From Verpa conica (lineage: Eukaryota; Ascomycota; Pezizomycetes; Pezizales; Morchellaceae), in assembly GCA_033030425.1 (NCBI GenBank), contig JAUFSD010000006.1, positions 868,001 to 932,000 on the forward strand: DNA of 64,000 nt, written 5' to 3'. Each line of letters opens with the position of its first letter. Within the stretch, counting starts at the first letter, position 1. Of the stretch, positions 35,606 through 46,593 are shown piece by piece. The notes beneath the pieces are model-generated. The model was not told the DNA's origin. It saw nothing but the letters and a program-made list of their open reading frames with translations, and did no database searches. The position numbers and the translations under genes were made by a program.

Positions 35606-38570
35606 AGGGTAGGCGCCGGGCGCATTGGATGGAATTGATATGATGAGTGGGATTTGACGATGGGTATTGGGATTTTCTTTATGACTTGATGATAATGGTT
35701 TCTTTCCCCCTCTTTTCTTTCTACGTACATGACATCTATACTTTCGTTTTTTTTTCTCTCTTGGGGTTTGGCGATGCTTTCCTTGTGTTTGTTCATATAT
35801 TACACGGACTGGTTTGGGCGGGGTTTTTTGTGTTCATTATGGTTTCTCTTGTTATATCCCCTGACTCACCGGTTTTTTTTGGATGGTTGGACCTGTACTT
35901 CCCTGGTTTCTTTTCTGTTTCCTGGCTCATTGGGCGGTCGGATTTGTACTTCAGATTTTTATCTTTTTTATTCTCTTTGTCACGGACTGGGCTTTGGTTG
36001 GTTTTTGGACGGTTTTTCGGAGTCCTGTATTTTTTTCCCCTTCTCTTTTCGGTCGCTCTTCTCTTTGGTACAACATTTGTCTACATAGGTTTTTCTCTTC
36101 TTTCTTATTCATTCTCTCACACGGCGTTGTGTGATATCCCCTTTGTTAAATTTTCCTTCATCTCCTTCATCTATGGATTTCATGCATGGCCATGCGCAGG
36201 GAAGGTAGCGCATTGTGTCCAGTCCGGCGTTTTTTTGTATGTATCATCAACCCAAGGGCCCTGGGAGCTTTATGTTTTTTCCTTTTTTTTATTTTCTTGT
36301 TTCTTTCTCTGTTCTTTAAGAACATCCCTTATGTATTTGGCACATATAGGCCTGCATTTTACAATCGGGCGATTTTTCTCTCTTACCACCCATGTGGGGA
36401 ATTAAAGTCTCGCTTTTAAACTTGCTTTGTTCTCTTGTGAAATTAAATTGTAAACCGAATCCGCCCCTCTGACCTGAATTTGATCTGCCATTCAGTCATG
36501 GCATCATATTGTTGATTTTCTTCTCTTATTTTATTTTTTCTTTGTCGTTATCTCCGTCTTACTCCTGCACTACTCCCAGTGGTTGCGTGATCACGAGAAT
36601 GTCCAGGAACAAGCTTAAGGAGTTCAAAAGGGGGGGGGGAGGATCCAGGGATCGATTGGAAGGTGGCACATCCGGTGGTTTGAGCCATGCCGTCATAGCA
36701 CGTTTCGTATCGTATCGTTGTTCGGATCATTGGCGACCATCATCCTTCCCCCCAGGCGCGAAGGGCATTTTTTGAGTGCACCGTTGGCGCCTTTTACATG
36801 CTTTTTATCAGGGGCGAATTGAGTCGGAGATGGTTGGGGAAAACCTGATGGTAGGTTTGGAAGGATTATGCATTTCTGGGTCATGATAAATTACAGGTTT
36901 CCGTGGACCATGGAAGTATGAAAAGTGTAGAGGGATTCTCTTCCACAGGAGAAGGTCAATTGCTTGCAATTGCGTTTAAGGAAGGCCCAATTGCATATAC
37001 AGAGCATCTAGGGTGATATAGGAGCACAATTGACTTCCCTGAAAGCTGTACATGCATGAAAGAGGTCAAAGAGGACAGCAAAGATAGTAATTAGAGTAAA
37101 TTATTTCAAATAAAAAGGTTAGATATCAACTATCGCTTGATTAAAGGTTAGATATGGGTTATGGGATAGCCTTCGAGGCGCGGACTTGCTGGGTTATGCT
37201 TGCACCTGTGAAACTCCCCACAAAGCCTTGCCCCCGAAGGACGGATGGGCGGTTTCAGCTGACGCATATTCAGGAATGATACATAATGATTAAGGTCAAG
37301 TCACAGCAATTTTCGATTACTAGGGTTCACTAGGGAGGGGGGCTCGAGATGATTATTCTTTGTGGTAGACCGGCGCCGGCGATGCGGTGCGGTGGGGAGA
37401 CTTCGGGCACCGAGTCGGTCAATCAATCCAGCTAATCATCCGGAAAAAGCAAATTGAAGTCGTAACTGTAATTGAAGAGTAATTGAGTTCTCGCTTCCCC
37501 ACTTCTTACTCCTCCTTAATTGCCGCACAAGGCTGGTTTATCTCTCGATCGCTAATTGAGTTTCGGTGAGGAATGTATGTGCAAACAGTAGAGAAGAGTT
37601 AAGCATAGTAGTCAATGCCGTGACGCAGCTGCTGGGCTGAGCTCAGTTTGGGGTGGATGGGCTGGATGGGATGGATGGGGGGGATGGATGGGGGGGATGG
37701 ATGGATGGATGGATGGATGGATGGCACCGCTGACGGTTGCCTTGCCGTACTTACTGCAGGTCATACTCTCCTGCTCCATGCAGGCTGCACGCCTGTTGGT
37801 GGTCGCGGTGGTCGCGCCGCTAACGCAGGTATTTTTGCAGCCGCGAGGGCGATTACGATGTTGGAGGGGGGTAGTACGATGCACCGAAGGGCTTCTAGAG
37901 GGTTTCTATTTTCAGCCACGAGAGGCGAGCTTGCCCTGGGGTGTGTGGGATCGACAGGACCCGAGGCTGGGCTGGGTGGTGGGTGAGGAGCTGTCGGATC
38001 AGCGAAGCGTCCGTCGGCTTGCGGGAAAAGGAACTTGTGCTCCTTCCACAGTCAGCCTGAAACGACGCAGGGTCTTTGCCAGTGCCAAGCCCAGCCAATG
38101 ACCTGGGCGAGGAGAGAGCAGCAGGAACAGCCAGCAGGTCCTGAGTGTCGTGGGACACAGCGGGGAAAGAAAAGAAAAGAAAAATGATGGGTGAGGAAAG
38201 GTCTAAAGGTGAACAGAACATCAATTCAATGCCTGAATAGAGAGAGCATGCAAAAAAAAAAAAAAAAAAGATGAGAATAGCAATACCGCCAGCAGCAGCA
38301 GCGAACAACTACTACTCTATCCTGTGCTGCTGTGTTGTGTTGTGTCGACAACAACGCCGACGTGGTGGGGTAGCTACGTAGTTACATACACACCTCCAGA
38401 TCATCAGCATCATCAACTCCATCACTGTCACCATCCGTCGACCTCGTGTTGTCTTCATGATATCCGCTGTATCGCTTTCCAGACTTCACACTTAAGCTTA
38501 TCTGCATACACTCCTTCATTCGTGTTTCCATCGGGTCTTCCAACTCGCTTAGCTACAGATAAAGAAACAC
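35606..38570. other. Spacer: T-rich 3' flank and Nudix-gene upstream region
   Basis: 3 kb. The first roughly 900 bases (to about 36550) are extremely T-rich on the plus strand and keep a long open frame by composition alone. A GGAT repeat lies at 37651-37724 and an 18-base A tract at 38252-38269. No gene is supported. Confidence 0.5.
37651..37724. repeat. GGAT microsatellite
   Basis: Tandem GGAT/GGGAT units, with a clean array over about 37691-37724. Confidence 0.9.
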
Positions 38571-40034
38571 ATGGCAATGGAACCCTCCACAGACCTAATC
38601 CTAACCCTCCACAGAGCTCTCGAAGAACTGTATGAGAATCCCCCACCGTCCATCCCATCACCCGCTGCCACTCCCAAGCGCGCGTCTGTTGCACTCGTCA
38701 TACGGGTAGGTACGATCAAAGATACATGAATCACTGTTACATGTGCTTGTGCTTTCAGCCCCTCCCGCCCCCGTTGTGTTGGTGCAATTGCCCAATCGCT
38801 AACTTACACAATCCAAATATCCTAGATCCAACCGCATCCTTCGTACCGCCCAGACGACGACAGCAGTGTCGTGACCAGTTTGTCGGAATTTTTTGACCTG
38901 CCCTGGGTACAACATGGTGATCCCGAGTGTCTGTTTATCAAGAGGGCTGCTAGGAAGGGGGATCGCTGGACGAGCCATGTGGCGCTGCCAGGCGGGAAGA
39001 GAGACGCAGAGGATAAGGGAGATTACGAGGCAGCTGTGAGGGAATGCTTTGAGGAGGTCGGACTGGATCTCGATGGAGGCATGGCAATTGACTGTGGTAA
39101 ATTACCGGATAGAGTGTAAGCTTCAATTCGAGGGTTCAATTGAATCTTGATGATTGACATTTGCATCGGAGGTATAGAGTGACGACTTCGTGGGGTACAG
39201 TGCCGTAAGTGCCGTTTTAGGACTGAGTTGTTACATGCTGCGCATGACTGAGTGTGTGTGTTAATTTGTGACAGCAGACTCATGGTCCTCTGTCCCTTTG
39301 TATTCGTTCATACGTCTCCCACACCCCCACCTTTCCACCTCCAGCCCACCGAAGTGGCTTCTGCACACTGGGTCCCACTCCGTACTCTCCTTTCGCCAGC
39401 ATTCCGTACAGTCAAGAAGTGCGACGTATCGGATCGTCTTGCCCGACAAACAACTGGTCTTTTGGGTCACTTTGTTCGGTGGGGCCTTAGAATTAGTCTA
39501 GGTCAAATGGAGTTTTCAGCTGTCAGGCTCTGGCCGAGTCTGTCTGTATTTTCGTCTTTTGGTGGTGACTTTTGTGAAGGGATTGGGGGGAGCTTGGATA
39601 GACCCATGTTACTTTGGGGGCTCACATTAGGAGTTGTGACAGACTTTTTTGAAATGTTGCCTCATGGACAGCCAGCAACTGGATGGCATTACCCAACCTT
39701 TACGCGCCTAGATGTTAATGCTGTTATATGGATTATGACTAGAGGCCTCAAGAAAAGGAACTGGGAGAAGATGCGACTTGGGAGTATGGCAAGGGCTTTG
39801 GAAGAAGGAAGAAAGATAGAAGAGGCAGATACAGAGGAAGATACAAAGGGTAGCATGGTCCTCGTTCAAGGCCAGAATGAGCGATGTTCCAAAGAGCCTA
39901 GAATTAGTGTTGTTGGGACTCTGTTGGAAGGGTATTATGATGTCGTTAGAACAGCAGTTTGGACTGCCCTTTTTGGAAGGACAGTAATTACTGGAGCGGC
40001 TTTAGGAGCCGTCTGGTGGAGGTACAGGAAGTAG
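38571..40034 (+). CDS. Nudix hydrolase, CoA-diphosphatase (Pcd1/NUDT7-8) type
   Basis: Probably hydrolyses CoA or a related nucleotide diphosphate. Exons 38571-38705, 38826-39115, 39178-39204 and 39275-40034 give 403 aa. The Nudix box (101-125) reads GGKRDAEDKGDYEAAVRECF and continues EEVGL, with the REx2EE catalytic glutamates intact. The spacing from the first Glu to Arg-Glu is two residues longer than the generic G-x5-E-x7-RE motif but matches the CoA-pyrophosphatase LPGGKRDP-type box. The preceding ECLFIKRA---W--HVALPGG resembles the motif of that subfamily. The protein extends about 240 residues beyond the box; hydrophobic stretches (LLWGLTLGVVTDFF and VWTALFGRTVITGAALGAV) suggest membrane association, an unusual addition. 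Exon 3 is 27 nt. A second in-frame ATG lies two codons downstream. Confidence 0.84.
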
Positions 40035-41681
40035 TAGAGTATTATTGGTTTCTATACTCTTAATTGTCATTCTGAGTGGTCTTTGAGATAATCTATGGCA
40101 GAGGGAGTTATTAATATTTGTAACTTGTAAGTTAAATACCGTGTGCGTTGTAGATTGTAGGTTTGTGGCTAAATGTGGTTATACCTATTTGGATAATATA
40201 CGTATAATATTATAGAGCATTTATTCTATCCCCTTTAATATATACCTAGCTTACAAGATCCAGTATTAGCTCACAACTGTTATTACCTAATGGTGTTTTA
40301 ACCAAGTCATGCAGGCGGTTCCTAATGGTCATAATAAATCACTCGATGTTCAAGTGGTAAGCGCACAGCCGTGTCTAGTAAGTTTCCAGAGCCTCAAAGA
40401 CAATCAGCTAACCCTAAGCGTAGTATCACAGCAACCGAAAATTGTATCACTTTGCCTATCTATTCTTTAGCATCTATCCATTCATTTTATATTTTGTCTT
40501 CGTAGTAATCCAATGGGTTACTTATGATAAATTCATTCATTCATTCTGCAGAGGAAAAGAATTGGACGTGGGGAGCGCTGATGTGGAGAGAGTTTAAAAG
40601 AAAAAGCAGAGCAAGAAGAGCAGAAAGAGGAGAAATTAGGGCAGAGGAGATAGAAGATCAAGAACGGGAAGAGGAGTGGGGATGGGGTGATATGTGGGAA
40701 GAAGTACCGAGCAGTATACAAGGAGGACTTGGAAATGCAGAGGGAGAGTAGAAATGAGGAGACAAAGGCGTTACATTTTGTTTTATTTTTATTTTTATTT
40801 TTATTTCTATTTTTGTTATATTTTTATTGTATTGGATTTCAGTGCGGGTACCATAACCTAAGGGTTGCATGTACTTAAATGATAAATTCATTCATTCATT
40901 CATTCATTCATTCAATCCAATAGGTTCTTGCTGAGTTTCAAGCAATAGTGTTGTGTTGAGGAGCTCCGGGAATTTATTAGACATGGCTGTACTCTACGGG
41001 AAGTATTGATTTTATTATAACTACTATCTTCATTATAGTTTCTCTCTTGCGCCTGATACTTCTGGGCGGTATGCTAGACGGGAGTGTGCGTCGAACATGT
41101 ACATATAAAGCCGAGACGAACTACTGCCGCGCAAAATTCGGGAAAGAACCAATCAAATCTAACAACCAAAAGTCTATAGAGTTTGAACGGGATTGGGTTA
41201 ATTGATATTTCTAATAAATCCTCTTTTTTATTAAATTCCCGCTTATATATAAATCAAACTGCCGATTTATTCGAGAATGCGATAGTAGTAATGTAAAGAG
41301 TCGGCATCTAAGAATACTGAGGTCAAACCTCCTATATAGATTAAGCCTTTTTTTTAGCAATTGCAAAGCTCTGCTTTGTGTAATAGAGAAAGCCTGGGCT
41401 TAAATTAGTCTTGACTAGGAATATGCGCGTATTGCTTCTCACTTACAAAGAATTATTTACTTGGGTCGGTGTCGTACACTTGCTTTCTGTTTGCACGACC
41501 TTCAAAACACGTTTCTATACCCTTTTATAATCGAGTTTATTTTTACTCTTCAATTTACTACCAGCTTGTTTGTAAAACCTTCGTTGCCTAGTAGGATGTC
41601 AATGACTAAAAATACATTTAGTCGAAATCCATTGGGAACTTAGAGCTGTTCGAGTGTTACATTCAGTATTCCAGCAATAGG
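40035..41681. other. AT-rich spacer with simple repeats
   Basis: 1.65 kb. ATTC repeats occur at 40531-40546 and 40885-40914, and a TTTTA-like array around 40778-40820. No gene is supported. Confidence 0.55.
40885..40914. repeat. ATTC tetranucleotide repeat
   Basis: About seven tandem ATTC units. A shorter copy (40531-40546) with the same ATGATAAATTC flank lies 350 bp upstream. Confidence 0.9.
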
Positions 41682-42548
41682 ATGGAATCCACTACTCAAA
41701 TAGAAGATGGAGGAGCTACTTATCAACCCGAAGTTAGAGGTAAGTTTTTTAGAGAAGCCCAAATTTCAGGGCACGTGGGCTTGTGCTTATAGTGAGTAGG
41801 TGATGGAATCTTAGACAATATAGCACAACATGAATTTCAGGGCATAGTTGCGGACCAAAGGGAGGCTTATGTGGATGATCTCTACGGGGGAGGTGCTGGT
41901 GCTGGTGCTATAATAGCTGCATCGATGCTAGAAGGCGGCGAAGAAGCTTCATCTGCGATGGACGCTATTTATACAGGGATCACAATAGATCCAACCGGAA
42001 AAACTATAGAGGAGCAGCTCGCAGAGTACAACGAACAGTTTAGAGTCGCTGGTTTTCCTGATCAGTCTCATTTGCACCATAAGTTACCGTATCTCGAGGA
42101 ACAAGCCAAAAGATCGGCATGGGAACGGCTTCAGCATGAAGATAGTGGTGGCAACCTAGCCGGAGGTTCCTGGTCGGACCTTTCAACGGACCTAACAAGA
42201 TATCTTACTGCTGAAGGCTCTCATTCAGACTTGTCAGCAGAATCGGCGGAATACCATACTGCTAGGAGTTCTCACTCAGCTTTATCGACAGGCTTAACTG
42301 ATTATTACACTGCTGTTTCTAGCCAGGAGCAAGACTCACCTTATGATACTTCTCCTAGTGATCCGAGCCTTGCCCTCCAAATCTATGAGACACAAAGGGA
42401 GGGTACCATTTACATCCATGATCAAGGGGTGAATGCTGCGCAGTCAAGAGGTCGTTTGGTATTGCTAGTTGGGGCAGCGGCCAACGCTTCACCTCAATCC
42501 GATAATATTGTATCCACCGTGGACTGTTTTCCAGATACCTCCATTTAG
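41682..42548 (+). CDS. Orphan protein with three short repeats
   Basis: Exons 41682-41739 and 41815-42548 give 263 aa. The intron has a GTAAGT donor and TTAG acceptor, and the frame is kept. No family is recognised. The N-terminus is acidic (MESTTQIEDGGA), followed by a Gly/Ala stretch (GGGAGAGAIIAASMLEGG). Around 150-205 three units of about 17 residues repeat: S-SDLSTDLTRYLTAE, SHSDLSAESAEYHTAR and SHSALSTGLTDYYTAV, with alternating Ser, Leu and Tyr-x-Thr-Ala. There is no signal peptide. Coding-like composition and a clean intron support a real gene; function is unknown. Confidence 0.6.
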
Positions 42549-43003
42549 TCTGACAGTGAGTCTGTTTACTCTGAGATATGCTTAAATTTCATGGCAACTT
42601 TCTGTTAAAGTTTTTTTTGGACTTTTTCTCATTTCATTTCTTGGTTGAACTCCTCTGGTTACTCTATGTACTTTTTCTTTTCTTTCTTTTTCTCGGATGC
42701 ATTGTAGTCTGATTTAATTCTATATTTCTCATACGCTGTGCGTATCGTTTATTTAGGTTAGATTATATCTCAGTGGCCCAGTCAAAGTTTATATTTTGAG
42801 ACCAAAGGAGTGGAAAGATTGACCGCCGTGAAACTCTAGGTAGGTGCACGTATACCTCGTTATTATCGGGACTATATAGATTTAATTTGATCAACCACAA
42901 GGTGTATTCACCCGCACTTTGACTTAGAAATTCCTAATTACATATAAATAGACCGCAGCCCTAGCATTAAATACATGTATTTAGCAGAGAGCCTTAATCC
43001 ATC
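42549..43003. other. Convergent 3' spacer
   Basis: 455 bp of T-rich then AT-rich sequence between converging genes. Nothing is recognised. Confidence 0.5.
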
Positions 43004-44157
43004 TTATTTTACTTCCTTATACTTTGTATATAGACTTTCCATAATGCCAATAGCCCCTGATCTATACCCACTCGAGAATAGGGCATGATGATTTAATTGA
43101 TGATAGCTATCACAATGTCAAGACTTTGAATCTCTAGAACTATCTTAGGCCAGGGGCAAAAGAATTATGCATACATTTGATAAAGCTCAATACGATCATC
43201 ATACTCTTCGACAGGCTCGGTCTTTGGAACGTACTTATGATATTCATTAAAGAATACTGATCCAAAACCGCCAAACATTTTCATGATCCCGAAGTCATAC
43301 TCATTATGCGCATAACAAGCCTGGGGTTTTAGTTCCAAATAACTCCTGGAGGTAACCAAGAATAGATAAACCTACCGAAGGATCAAAAACCAAATTTTCC
43401 ACTCTTCCACCTCTTCCAACCACTCCAAAAGTTCCCTTTGATGAGTTTCCACTCCATAAGTCACCATGTACAACGACAGGCCTGACATTTTTAAGTCCTC
43501 TAAGCAGCCTTGGCACCACAGTACCCACAGTCTTCTCTACCCACCGCCTTAGCTCTGGGTCAGGCCCGTTTTTTGCCTCGCTAGCAGCGAGGATATGCAT
43601 CAATCTTCGTTTACCGTAGAAATCAGCCCAATTATCTTCCCAGGTATTATCCTGGACCGTGGAACCACAGCATGTCGGCACTGGAAACCCGAACTTGTGA
43701 CTGTATTCTGCTGGCTGTGGTGTAGTATGGAGCTTCGCCATCTTGTGTGCCAAAGATTCACTAGAGGTTGACGTAGAAGAAACATGGTTGATGAATTCAG
43801 TTGCGAGATAGTAGCCCGATGCGGCTTCGAGTGCACCGTGAGAGAGAGCTTTAGGACATATTGAAGGCACTGCATTGTGCATTGCATTTAGGGACTCGAA
43901 TTCGCCTGTTTAGGCCCTCCTCTTAGTTATTAATGTGCTTGGAGGTTTCTGGAGGCGTAGAGGTCTATACCGCGGAACATAGTCTCTGCATCTTTACCTT
44001 TCCCAGTCTTCATGAAGAAGCACTTCTTTTCTCCTTCCCCAGTCTCTGTAAAGATCTTGAAAGTTGATGAGAAACCACTACCGCCATAGGGTGCAACGGT
44101 AGTGGAGTTAGCATCAAGGGAAAGGGCAGTAATGACGGCAGGGTCTAGAATTTTCAT
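43004..44157 (-). CDS. Fructosamine/ketosamine-3-kinase family protein
   Basis: The family phosphorylates fructosamines or ribulosamines on glycated proteins. Exons 44157-43971, 43905-43376, 43320-43175 and 43106-43004 give 321 aa, close to family length. The N-lobe includes GGSGFSSTFKI and FFMKTG (the probable ATP-binding Lys). The catalytic loop is VVVHGDLWSGN (206-216) and the metal-binding segment FDPS lies at 236-239. The family-typical YAHNEYDFGIMKMFGGFG and FFNEYHKYVPK follow, then a last exon reading YHQLNHHALFSSGYRSGAI. That short last exon lies beyond an apparent stop and is recovered by a 68-nt intron (GTATGC...GATAG). Some fungal members are only annotated as protein-ribulosamine 3-kinases; the exact substrate is unproven. 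Confidence 0.88.
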
Positions 44158-45375
44158 TTCTGGTAGATTTCTGTTTTGATACTAGATATAGGCTCTATCA
44201 CTGCTGCTTGTGCTGCGAAGTTCTTTATTGATGGTTAGGGGAGGGTGATGTCATGAGACAATGGATAAGATAAGGTTGGTTGTGGGTGGGACTAGGCAGA
44301 TTCAAAACAGTCCAATAAGTTACGAGTGATATGCAATGAAAATCTTCCTATACCAACTACCTACAGCGCCCTAAACTGCATTTTGCTATTAAAAAAACTG
44401 AAACATCAGTGTTCCTGTCTACCCTCCCTCCCGGTTCCTGTCCCGGTTCCTGTCTTCTCTCCTTCCTCTCCTCCACCAGCCGCCCAGACCCCACATTTAA
44501 CCGCTCGCATCAACCATCGCTCACCCCCCGCCCTAGATATGATGCTGCGGCAGCGATACACAGCTTAGGTATACATATACGGTACACTGGAAGCGGAAGG
44601 CCCCCAGTCCCCGGATATATTGGATCTCATCCCAGCACAATAAATTTTCCTCTTTTCCGGGTTACTCTACATAGGACATCTGCGGGGCGCGATGGGCATG
44701 TGGGGATTGAGGCGGGGTTGGAATGGGTGATGGTTCATGATCCTTACTCCATAACGAGGCTACAAATACTGGCCCCGGCATCACTTACCAGGAGCCTTAG
44801 GTATGTGAATACTGCATAAAGCACATATGCAGTAGTCAATTTTACAATATAACTAGCTATGTACTGTCTCGATAAGCCCATAATAAACCAGGCGAGATCA
44901 CAGCCCAAAAAGAAAGAAAAGGATAAAAGGTCAAACATGCTTCCGACAAAACTAAACTCACCAGCAGAATCCTTTCTCGCACCGGAAAACCTTTCTGGGA
45001 GAGATACTGCACCCCCGGAAAGTACTGGTGGGAAAAACAAACCGTTGAAAGCTCGTTCGCCGCATTGGTCACTTTTTCGTCAGTCTTTTTTATTTGTTTT
45101 TTTGATCATCAATCATTATCCACCTTGGTGCCCCGCATATTCGTACCTTCGTCCTAAATGCCCTATCTTGTATTTTTCCCCCCCTTTGAATGACAGCTGC
45201 CCTCCGCAAACAAAAATAAACAAAGACCTGCCTGCCCAGTATTAACTGTTTGAGCAATATCAAAACAATTAACATAGAAAATAGAAAATAATATGAACCA
45301 AATGAATGCTATTAAACAAACGACGTAGTTATAAAAGGCGGTGATATGGCTCTCGCTACCCCGTATGTACCACCA
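44158..45375. other. Spacer without recognised gene
   Basis: 1.2 kb upstream of the kinase gene and downstream of the cyclin gene. C-rich runs occur near 44420-44520. No family is seen in the open frames. Confidence 0.5.
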
Positions 45376-46593
45376 TCACCTTCCCGCTAGCCCAACAGCC
45401 CCGGCCGCACTGGAACCAGGCTCAGAAGGTCCGAAACCACCACTTAAGCCCCCTACGCTTCCGTTGATACTCTCAATCATATATTGATTCTGTAATCTTC
45501 CAATCAAGCTCCGATAGTACTCCTCTAGAACCTCGCCCTTTGGTACGATCCTCCATCCAACTCTGACTAGAAACTCCAGCTCTAGTAGGTTCAGCTCCAT
45601 CAAACTCACACCACCAACTTTAGCATAGAATCCGTTTGTCAGGAATGAATCGCAAAGACCCTTGGACGCAACGGTAGCAGCCGTAATAAGGAAACGATGC
45701 ACCGTCAACGAAGACACAACGAATGGTGAGTAATGGGTAGATAGAATATCGATATAGTAAACCATCGATAGGAGGATCGAGGGCTGGAGAGAGGCATGTA
45801 ATGCTAATCTAGACAGATAGTCTGGGATTGATATTGTAGGCGGCGCTCTAGAATTGCGCGCATATTCAAGTCAGCGCTGAAGAAATTGAGTAAGTGAGTA
45901 ATTTGTAAAAATGGATTAGTACCGCGAGTGGAAGCGGGTTAGGCCTGCCCCTGATAATGGTATCTTATCATTTAAGCCTACGAGTTCAAGCAACATGTCG
46001 CTGATTAGATATACGAGATCTGGTATAGGACAATGTTGGTAGAGGTGGGGAAGGGTTTTGATTGATGGGTCCATGTGTCGGGCTCGCTTGGGCGGGGACA
46101 CGGCTCTGGCAGTATTAGGAGGAAGAGCATTAGGGGTAGAAGGGGCGGCTGGGGGGGTAGGGCATTTAGTTGTGGGTGTAGTGGAAATGTAGGTTGTTAT
46201 AGGGGACGAAGTAGTGGAGAGATTAGAAGGCTTAGGATATACAGTAGGGGAAGAAGGCTTTGAGGAGGAAATTTTAGGAGAGTGCGGGCGTGATGAGCGT
46301 CTAGAGTGTCTCAGCAGAGGGGAGGCTCTAGGGGTTTCAGCAAGGGGTCGGCCACCATTGGGTGTAGGTGGGGCTGACATGTGTGATGTCGCAGTTGCCC
46401 CGCCACCGCCGTTTGAGGGAAGGCGGGCTGTAAGAGAAGGTGATTGGGTATACTGTGGGTAGGAGGGCGACTTAAAATCATCCGGGGATAGAGCTTTGAT
46501 TGAAGAGGACGAAGGCCGGGGTATGATTTCGGATGAAGTTGTAGTGGATGAAGAGGATGAAGACGTGCTAATGCAGGGCGGAGGTTGGCTCAT
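45376..46593 (-). CDS. PHO85-type cyclin (PHO80/PREG-like)
   Basis: The regulatory partner of a Pho85-family kinase; PHO80/PREG controls phosphate-starvation transcription, other members control the cell cycle or glycogen. Exons 46593-45923 and 45847-45376 give 380 aa. The N-terminal 180 residues are low-complexity Ser/Thr/Pro-rich with several SP/TP sites and a PPKRARHMD segment. The cyclin domain (about 190-335) shows DLVYLISDMLLELVGLND, FHSRAPPTISIPDYLSRL, SILLSMVYYIDIL, SSLTVHRFLITAATVASKGL, DSFLTNGFYAKVGGVS and ELNLLELEFLVRVGWRI, all typical of Pcl/PHO80 cyclins. The tail is Gly/Ser-rich. The intron (75 nt) has a GCTGAC branch. Whether it is the PHO80 orthologue or another Pcl cannot be decided here. 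Confidence 0.88.

Noticed and set aside
35647..36405. 252-codon hydrophobic open frame
   Set aside because: The frame stays open because the strand is nearly all T with few stop-forming A bases. It has no domain, and overlapping frames are open too.
37612..38308. Several 90-137 codon frames on both strands
   Set aside because: They arise from the GGAT microsatellite and GC-rich spacer sequence.
40335..40400. Possible degenerate tRNA (GTGGTAAGCGCACAG)
   Set aside because: Arms do not pair and the T loop is absent.
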